From: Amorphochlora amoebiformis
Lineage: Eukaryota > Cercozoa > Chlorarachniophyceae
Length of the DNA stretch: 64,000 nt
NCBI GenBank assembly: GCA_054601695.1
Contig: BAAHQB010000038.1
Coordinates: 992,001 to 1,056,000, forward strand
Direction of reading: 5' to 3'
The position numbers and the translations under genes were made by a program. The notes under the pieces are model-generated. The model saw only the letters and a program-made list of their open reading frames with translations, did no database searches and had not been told where the DNA came from. Shown in pieces: positions 1 to 64,000 of the stretch. The stretch's first letter is position 1; each line of letters starts with the position of its first letter.

Positions 1-623
1 TGTGTATATACATGTATAAATATATATTATATACACCCACACACACAGAAATCCAACCAAAACCGCCATTTCATCTAAATTTCTACATCTAAGGCTCCAA
101 CCCTCTATCCACCTCATTAAAGTATCTAACCTGACTCTTCTTTTTCTCCGCTGCACGATCATAAAGACTCATGGAAGGGGGGAGGGGCACCTAAAATCAC
201 ACACGGAGCTCAACTTGGATACCCCCACCCCTAGTTTAGGATACTCACCGAAAAAATAAAATTCGGGTCATTATTTTACACTGGGGGGTACACCAGGGGT
301 TCGGGAGGTTATTTTCGCGGGAAATACCGGGGTATGTGGCGGGGGGGCGTTTGGTTTGTAGGGTGGGACGTCCTCTCTCAAGTCTGGAAGCCCCGATAAT
401 AATACCCGAGCCGATAAATTAAGAAAAGAACAAGGTGTGATACTTCTAAAAAGTCACGGCATGTAGCATATTATAGACCCGATAAGATAAAATGCCCGAA
501 CATTTAAAAAAGAAAGCGAAAAGAAAAGGCTCCGTTAAAAGAAAACTTCGCTCCATAAGAAATTGAATTTTGCGGGAGCGAAACACTGCCAGCCCTCCCT
601 AGATTGGCCGGGCGGTCGTTGAG
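1..623. other. Upstream flank of the kinase gene; no gene recognised
   Basis: Mixed-composition sequence with only a little TA repeat at its start. No convincing coding island, RNA gene or core promoter is visible. G-rich stretches occur around 280-360. The stretch 540-623 just before the first ATG is the likely 5' UTR and promoter-proximal region of the kinase gene, by position only. Confidence 0.4.
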
Positions 624-21122
<20,499 letters not shown>

Positions 21123-21305
21123 CCTGAGCTCATATGAGCACATCAAAACCGCGCACGCCATCTGGCAGACATAGCGGATATCGAGAAGGTGACAAACATC
21201 CCGGAAGCCGAGTCGGGCATAATATCGTTGCAATTGGCCTGGGAAGGCTTCAATCCGCCCGGCGGCGGTCACGGCAAGTCGCGATTTAACGGAGTTGTTT
21301 GCTAG

Positions 21306-22794
<1,489 letters not shown>

Positions 22795-23138
22795 TTAAAA
22801 CTTAATTACCTGTTCCTCAGTAAAACCTAGCTGCTTGAGAGTCCCTGTTAGAACATTCTCCGTTCTCGGTCCACATAAGGCCTTATACATCTGTGGAGGC
22901 CCGCACACGAAGACGAGGGGATCTTCGGCAGGTTTTGGGCATAGTTTTGATATCATTTTCGCGGATATATAACCTGTTTCACCCTTCCATCTAAGCGGGA
23001 TACGTATGTAGGTTTCGATGTGTGTTTTTCGATTAGGGGTATGTAATGTGGAAGTGAATATGTGCATAAATGTAAATAATATATGGGCATATGGACATAT
23101 GGACATGTAATATATATATATATATATACACACATATA

Positions 23139-23214
<76 letters not shown>

Positions 23215-23330
23215 TATATATTTATGTGTATATGCAATATAATTTACATTTCTAGATATAACGCGATATATATATATATATATATATCAATATTAGATGT
23301 AAGAGTACATATAACGCATAAATATATTTA

Positions 23331-23361
<31 letters not shown>

Positions 23362-23944
23362 GTATATAATATATAATATATATATATATAAGTACGATAT
23401 ATAAATATATACAAATACAATATATTCACATATATGTATATAGATATTATATATATATAAAAATCCCTAATTCTAACCCTATCACTAACCCTAATTTGAC
23501 CTGTCATCCTTCTCAGGACTTGATAGTACGTAATGTACATCTATACTTGGGTATTTTTCGCTAATTTCATCCAAATGCTCTTTTAGTAAGATGTCTTTCT
23601 TCCTGACGTTGCCGAATATGAGGGTCACCTGAGGAAATTTACATATTTTTATATAAATTGAATATTTGTGCATATGTTGATTTGCACATACATACATTTA
23701 TAGATGTATATGCATATGTACCTGGAAAAAATATTATATACTATGCTTGTATGTAAACCTTACTACTATGTACATATTCATATATATATGTATATATATA
23801 TATATATATATGTATGTATATACAATAAATATTTACATATGAATTTACATATTTGTTCTTTAATAAGATATATAATTGTACATATATATATATATATATA
23901 TATAGAATACATACATATGAATATATATATATATATTATGTTTT

Positions 23945-23980
<36 letters not shown>

Positions 23981-24147
23981 AATAGATACATAAACATATT
24001 TTAACACACACACACATACAGGTATGTATACACACACACACATATATATATATGTATATATATCTATATATATATATATATATACATATGTATATGCGCA
24101 TATATATCTATATTTATAAATATATACATATATATATATATATATAT

Positions 24148-24199
<52 letters not shown>

Positions 24200-24216
24200 A
24201 ATTATAAAATATATAT

Positions 24217-24304
<88 letters not shown>

Positions 24305-24315
24305 ATATATATACA

Positions 24316-24365
<50 letters not shown>

Positions 24366-24420
24366 ATACATGCATAAGTCACCTCGCTTCCATCTCCAGT
24401 CTCCAGAATTCTCAACAGTG

Positions 24421-24484
<64 letters not shown>

Positions 24485-24636
24485 CATATTTATATATATA
24501 TATGTGTGTATATTCTAAATATATTTATTCAAACGCAAAACATACGCTTACGTGAGTTGATATGTCACATGCATTGATGTCATATATTCACACGTATTTT
24601 TATACGTATATATGTATAAATATACATGTCCAAATA

Positions 24637-24667
<31 letters not shown>

Positions 24668-24803
24668 TTATAATATATATGCTATATATACCTTGGTACA
24701 TAGGAGTGATTCCAGTTCCGCCTGCTAACATCACAACCTAATGTAACAAATACACACACATATATATTTATATATATATATATATATACATATATATGTT
24801 TTA

Positions 24804-24850
<47 letters not shown>

Positions 24851-24851
24851 G

Positions 24852-24882
<31 letters not shown>

Positions 24883-25151
24883 CTACATATGTTAATACAT
24901 ATATTATATTTATATATATAAATCGTGTATACGTTACACATGTATGCATAGTATATATCAAATGTAAGAAACATACATGTTTAAATGTACAAAAAAACTT
25001 ACACCAATAATATACATATACATGTATGAATAGTGCATGTATTTACATGTATAAATCTAAACACACATTTATACCAATATATATATATATATATACGCTT
25101 TTATGTCTTTGAATATTTATATTTTATATATTTAGATATATGTACACGAAC

Positions 25152-25216
<65 letters not shown>

Positions 25217-25389
25217 GTATACACACACATACCTTCCTCCTTCGGAACGGAAACGGTTCTTTTTTATTTTTTTCGGCAATAAATTTAAACTCTAATTCAT
25301 CTCCGGGTCCAACTCTATCGATCCTTTGGGTAAACTTGCCATCCTAATATATATAATATATATATATATATATGTTTTATATCTAAGAT

Positions 25390-25431
<42 letters not shown>

Positions 25432-25563
25432 ATTATTTATATTTATCTATATGTATACTTTTTGACATTTATACTCCGAGTTATATCTGAGACGTAAGGT
25501 ACATGTGTATGTATGTATACATATACATACACATATATATTTGCACCAAAAACATATTCAATA

Positions 25564-25607
<44 letters not shown>

Positions 25608-25770
25608 TATATATATATACATATATATATATATAACATATATATATATATATATAATATACACATATATATACACATATATATACATATATGTTTTAGA
25701 ATTCTAATATAACACATACACTATATACTGAATAAAACTTAATAGAATCATAGATCATTTCACATTTATA

Positions 25771-25824
<54 letters not shown>

Positions 25825-25955
25825 AATATATATATATATATATACCGTATATATCTTAATCAGGAGTGTAAATAATCATTTCATGTTTGCAGATATGTAT
25901 ATATACATATATACATACGTATATATATATATATATATACACATATACATATATA

Positions 25956-26004
<49 letters not shown>

Positions 26005-26054
26005 GATGTATCTTAATTAAGTGTAAACGATACATGTGTATACACATATATATA

Positions 26055-26140
<86 letters not shown>

Positions 26141-26232
26141 CCGGATATATCTTAATTAAGAGTGTAAATGAGCCTTTCGTGAACGTGCTCGATATGGGAG
26201 TATATGGCCTTATTATGTCGGTTCCCGGTATC

Positions 26233-26263
<31 letters not shown>

Positions 26264-26380
26264 TGAATATATATACATATATACATATATATGTTATATT
26301 ATATATATGTATATCTGTATATCTTGTAAATATTGTGCTCGATATGGGAGTATATGGCCTTATTATGTCGGTTCCCAGTA

Positions 26381-26438
<58 letters not shown>

Positions 26439-26567
26439 GATTAAGAATATATATTTATATATATATATATATATGTGTGTATATATATATCTGTATATCT
26501 TGTAAATATTGTGCTCGATAAGGGAGTATATGTACTTCTTATGTCGATTGTCGATATATATGTTTAT

Positions 26568-26629
<62 letters not shown>

Positions 26630-26669
26630 GAATGTACATTTATATATAAATATATATATATATATATTA

Positions 26670-26749
<80 letters not shown>

Positions 26750-27090
26750 CATATACATATATATATATATGTATAAATATACACATAAATATATACATAT
26801 ATTATATGTACATACATACCCACCTTAGCTAAAATGCAAACACACACAGATATACACATACATACCAACCTTATCTAAAATGCAAGCACACACAGATATA
26901 CACATACATACCAACCTTAGCTAAAATGCAAGCACACACAGATATACACATACATACCAACCTTAGCTAAAATGCAAGCACACACAGGTAGACCAAGAGA
27001 GACACTGGGGTCTGGCAGCTGCATCTGTATGAGCTTTGTATTATAGTTATAGCTCTTCACGTCAGATATACGTAACGTCTTCCACTCATC
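22795..27090 (-). CDS. CYB5R: NADH-cytochrome b5 reductase (5' end unresolved)
   Basis: Seven exons on the minus strand: 27090-26962, 26231-26142, 25343-25233, 24737-24692, 24420-24383, 23628-23501, 22990-22795. Phases agree and they give 245 codons plus TAA. The enzyme passes electrons from NADH through FAD to cytochrome b5. Motifs in order: [10 protein letters not shown] with LPDPS..LGLPV, the FAD-binding [15 protein letters not shown], the nucleotide-binding [34 protein letters not shown], and the family C-terminus [11 protein letters not shown]. The residues after LGLPV are unusual (CACILAK instead of the common G-x-H). At least one upstream exon is needed for the start. A candidate with a hydrophobic stretch (EYSVVLILILTSL, start ATG at 27982-27984 or 27943-27945, donor AAT|GTGACT) lies in the dispersed element at 27.7-28.0 kb and is weak. 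Confidence 0.85.
23629..25232 (-). repeat. Introns of the b5 reductase gene: (TA)n arrays
   Basis: TA microsatellite with TACA/CATA variants fills the introns around exons 24737-24692 and 24420-24383. The smaller TA intron 22991-23500 also has three TTAGGG-like units near 23470-23495 (CCTAATTCTAACCC). No extra coding island seen. Confidence 0.75.
25344..26561 (-). repeat. Copies of both edges of the RPYTPIS exon in flanking introns
   Basis: Upstream of the exon (higher coordinates) two copies of its 5' part lie at about 26325-26391 and 26500-26561. Downstream, two copies of its 3' part, with the motif CTTAATTAAG or similar before a TATATA run, lie at about 26002-26032 and 25843-25885. The coding exon is 26231-26142. 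TA arrays separate all copies. Confidence 0.82.
26823..26961 (-). repeat. Three tandem 46-bp copies of an exon end and its donor (b5 reductase)
   Basis: On the minus strand, the exon end GCATTTTAGCTAAG and the donor GTTGGTATGTATG recur three more times at about 46-bp spacing directly downstream of exon 27090-26962. Confidence 0.9.
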
Positions 27091-27320
27091 CTAGGGTTAG
27101 GGTTTTTTCGGGTTAGGATCCGATTGTTCAGCATGTCTTAGTCCGAGGACCATTGACTCCTATTAGGGTTAGGGTTAGGGTTAGGGTTAGGGTTAGGGTT
27201 AGGGTTGGGGGTCGGGTGATTTAGATGTATTTTCGATTACGGGGAGGGATAAGGGGCGTAGGGTTAGGGTTAGGGTTATGAATATCTGGAAATAAGTTAC
27301 TATTTTTTGTTGTATGAAGG
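27091..27320. repeat. Interstitial TTAGGG repeats in a b5 reductase intron
   Basis: Plus-strand GGGTTA repeats at 27091-27110, 27163-27207 and 27260-27280. On the minus (coding) strand this is CCCTAA, and it forms the 3' splice site itself (CCCTAACCCTAG|GATGAG) of the exon starting at 27090. Confidence 0.88.
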
Positions 27321-27379
27321 TAGATGCACGAGTAGTATTATATATATGCATATATGTATATTATATATATATATATATA

Positions 27380-27418
<39 letters not shown>

Positions 27419-27439
27419 TTGTATAGATTTAAATATATA

Positions 27440-27489
<50 letters not shown>

Positions 27490-27913
27490 CAAATAATATA
27501 TAAATATATATATATTTATATATATTTATATATGTTTGTATATAATATATATATGTACATTTACATACACACACATATATATATATATATATATAAATAC
27601 AGAAGCATACTAAAAGATACACTGGATATCCCTGGATATCCGAGAGAATGCCGGAGATCGCCTCATTATACTACCCGGTAGAATTGTACCTTAAAACTAA
27701 ACAGTGTGACGTCAAGTCATGTCACGATCCAGAACTTTCCCGAAGTTGCGACAATAGTCCTAGAGGTTTCTCGCTGTTTTAGAATGCTTTGTAGTCACAT
27801 TCCCATAGCAATTGAGCTTGTCATAAGCCATGATCCGAACGGACTTGACAAGCAAAAGCTGGTGACAGAGTGACGTCAGGATGAGTATGAGAACCACAGA
27901 GTATTCTAGAAAT

Positions 27914-61972
<34,059 letters not shown>

Positions 61973-62316
61973 GTCAGAAATATTAAGATATAGATATCTA
62001 TATATCTTATTGGTGATATAAGTATATATTAAATTTAACATGCAACATATTCCATTCAATGTTGTGAATGCCCGTCAGTGCCCGGGTCTCTTTAATGCAG
62101 CGCAATCGGTGTCCCTCGACTGTCCAGGTTTTATTAGGCTAAAATGTCGGCCCGAAATTAAGAGATTTTCGCGGTCGGATGGGGTTTGCTTTGTGCTCTC
62201 TTTGACCTGGTAGCCTCTCCGGGGAGTTGCCCTTGACATCCCTCAACCGCATCGAGTGCACCTCTTTCTGTAAAAAATTTCTGGGGAATCTGCTGGCGAG
62301 TCCTTGGCGTCTCGGG
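61973..62316. promoter_or_regulatory. Head-to-head promoter region of the CFAP70-like and MO25 genes
   Basis: About 340 bp between the candidate CFAP70 start (61972, minus) and the MO25 start (62317, plus). It has no TA microsatellite, unlike the introns, and is moderately GC-rich from 62050 on. It probably holds both promoters and 5' UTRs. No specific box can be assigned with confidence. Confidence 0.5.
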
Positions 62317-63342
62317 ATGTTGAGGGGCATATTCCGGAAAAAATCGAACACATCTCTGGACTCTGCAACCTCGACCATCCTTCAGGCCCACAAGAAGCTC
62401 TCAGTGAGGACCGCAGACACCAAGGACGTGAAGGAAAAGTCCAAGAAGGCGGCTATCAAGGCCCTGAGCACAGGGATAGCTGATCTGGCCGCCGCTTTGA
62501 GGGATAAGGAGGAGGAGTTAAAGCTGTCGGACTGCCGACTTCTCAAGAAGACCTCTTCAGCCTTCGCCGAGATTCTCACGGAGAGTTACCAGCTTCTAGA
62601 CTTCGAAACACGCAAGTTGTTGATATCAGTGTGTTCCAAGATGCTTCAGGGAATCGTCTTCATGCAGTACCTAGCCAACCATCCTCGAATCCTATCGTTC
62701 TTCGTCGATCAGCTCTCAGCCCCACAGATAGGGGCCAGAAATATTGCTCAGCGCATGGTCAAGGACATTTGTAGCTATGAGGCCTTACATCAGCAATTCT
62801 TCGCTCATGACGGCAAGATATTCTGGGTGATTCTCAGCGGGATGTCGGCAAAGCCTTTTGATATAATTGCAAGCTCAACGGAGATGGTGATGGAACTCAG
62901 CGGGAGCCGAATGTTTCGACTTCATTCGAAGCTCTTGCGAGAGCTACACAACATGTTAGAGACCAAGTCGTCTCCGCTTGTGCCCCAATTCTATGCCATT
63001 AGTTGCCTCCGTAGCCTTCTTACGAGACGGACGAACCAAAAGCTCATGATTTCGTACGTCTCTGACTCTTCCAATCTAGTCAGACTTCTGGACTATTCGA
63101 CCCAACCGAAGAGTGTCACTATTCAAAAAGAACTTTTCAACATTCTCAAGCTGTTCATCGCTAATCCCGATAAAGGAGAATCTGTGGAGAAGCTCCTTTT
63201 GGCGAACAAGAAAGCCCTCTTGGAGCTTGTACAAAAGTCCTCGTCGAGCCCCAAGAATGCAACATGGATCAGCAACTACTTTACCGCCCCTCGGAAGCTA
63301 GAAACCGTAGTAAACGCAAACGCGCCAGCCGAGTCGGCTTGA
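62317..63342 (+). CDS. MO25: MO25/CAB39-like scaffold protein, single exon
   Basis: An uninterrupted frame of 341 codons plus TGA, the usual MO25 length. MO25 proteins are helical-repeat scaffolds that bind and activate STE20-type kinases and, with STRAD, LKB1; in other eukaryotes they act in polarity and cytokinesis. Family features: the N-terminal IFRKKSNTS motif, central LLISVCSKMLQGIVFMQYL, EMVMELSGSRMFRLHSKLL, RTNQKLMISYVSDSSNLVRL, and the C-terminal signature LFNILKLFIANPDKGESVE with LLANKKALLELVQ. The frame is open upstream to an ATG at 62227, but the ATG at 62317 gives the family's natural start just before FRKK. The gene has balanced codon use and no microsatellite, in contrast to its intron-bloated neighbours. 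Confidence 0.93.
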   Translation: MLRGIFRKKSNTSLDSATSTILQAHKKLSVRTADTKDVKEKSKKAAIKALSTGIADLAAALRDKEEELKLSDCRLLKKTSSAFAEILTESYQLLDFETRKLLISVCSKMLQGIVFMQYLANHPRILSFFVDQLSAPQIGARNIAQRMVKDICSYEALHQQFFAHDGKIFWVILSGMSAKPFDIIASSTEMVMELSGSRMFRLHSKLLRELHNMLETKSSPLVPQFYAISCLRSLLTRRTNQKLMISYVSDSSNLVRLLDYSTQPKSVTIQKELFNILKLFIANPDKGESVEKLLLANKKALLELVQKSSSSPKNATWISNYFTAPRKLETVVNANAPAESA

Positions 63343-63381
63343 TCTTAATTCCCGTTTGAACTTGAAATATTAATTATGTTC

Positions 63382-63387
63382 AATAAA
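63382..63387 (+). terminator. AATAAA polyadenylation-type signal after MO25
   Basis: AATAAA occurs 40 nt after the MO25 stop codon in an AT-rich 3' region. Position fits a poly(A) signal; the cleavage site is not determined. Confidence 0.5.
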
Positions 63388-64000
63388 CGAATTTCAATTT
63401 CGTCGCATGATATGTTACCGCCACCATGTAATCTAACCCAGTTACATACAGCTCACACTATATATAGTATCCAGAGTATAAACTATGCAAGTAGTACTAG
63501 TACTATCGTACTTGAGTGGTATGTCCATGATCGAGTGGCTAGCGCTCGAAATCATTATATCAACAACGTTAAGACTCTAGAGTCTTAACGTTGTTGATAT
63601 AATGATTTCATTGGTTCATGCTAGTCACTACTACTAGTACTATTCAACTAAATCATACCACGGTTAACACTCTACTTCTAGACTTAGATAAAAACCTAGA
63701 ATAGCCATTATAGCTCAAGTTGTAAATTGCCCGGCTAAGACTCAGACGCAGAAACTAGAGAAACTGGGGATACGTACACCATGATATGAAATTTTGCTTG
63801 CCTATCACTGGCCGACACTAGATCCGCAAGCGTACGGTTATCGCACAAGAACCAGAGCTAGTAGAATTAAGCCTCGAACGTGGCTCATATGCAATCACTG
63901 TAGCCAAACTAGAACGTTCCATCAGTCTTTCTTAGCAGCTGCTCCCTCGCCTGATATCGCCCACCGACTCGCAATTAGTATGGCGAATACAAGAGCTGGG
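63388..64000. other. Flank downstream of MO25; no gene recognised
   Basis: Mixed composition, no TA microsatellite, with many CTAG and AGTACTAG motifs like the 21.5-22.6 kb intergenic region. Apart from the palindrome at 63548-63609, no coding island or RNA gene is visible to the window end. Confidence 0.5.
63548..63609. repeat. Perfect 62-bp palindrome
   Basis: Two 31-bp arms with no spacer, centred at CTCT|AGAG (63578/63579). Every base pairs, including GAAATC at one end and GATTTC at the other. It lies about 200 bp downstream of MO25. Confidence 0.95.

Overview
The window is eukaryotic nuclear DNA. It is dominated by enormous, very AT-rich introns, mostly (TA)n microsatellite with CT/GA minisatellites and TTAGGG-type (telomere-like) repeats. 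Short, GC-richer, protein-like islands sit between them, bounded by GT..AG junctions whose phases agree from island to island. A ciliary-axoneme gene is present, so the organism builds motile flagella. I read it as an intron-rich flagellated protist; the lineage cannot be fixed from the sequence. Almost all long open frames reading as repeated Ile-Tyr, Leu-Ser or Arg-Glu are microsatellite translations, not genes.

Layout. (1) Plus strand, about 0.6-21.1 kb: one gene of 29 exons reconstructed by hand. The exon sum is 2,226 nt (741 aa), encoding a CAMK-like protein kinase followed by a SAM domain, an SH3b-like segment and a PH domain. (2) 21.3-22.8 kb: intergenic, (TA)n-poor and CTAG-rich. (3) Minus strand, 22.8-27.1 kb: NADH-cytochrome b5 reductase (seven exons; N-terminal exon unresolved). 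(4) Minus strand, about 27.9-62.0 kb: a 34-kb gene of about 48 exons whose product (about 1,119 aa by my model) has the layout of CFAP70/TTC18, with N-terminal beta-sandwich segments and C-terminal TPRs. (5) Plus strand, 62.3-63.3 kb: an intronless MO25/CAB39 gene of 341 aa, head-to-head with the CFAP70-like gene.

The genes do not form an operon. The kinase and MO25 are signalling proteins (MO25 scaffolds STE20/LKB1-type kinases), CFAP70 is axonemal, and b5 reductase is a redox enzyme.

The most unusual feature is a recurrent pattern. In more than twenty introns, across all three intron-containing genes and both strands, the edge of the neighbouring exon, together with its own 5' or 3' splice site, is repeated one to seven times inside the adjacent intron, separated by (TA)n. 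I call this exon-edge amplification. Telomere-like repeats also abut several 3' splice sites, and there are near-perfect palindromes and a dispersed foldback family. All exon models were made by eye; cDNA is the decisive test.
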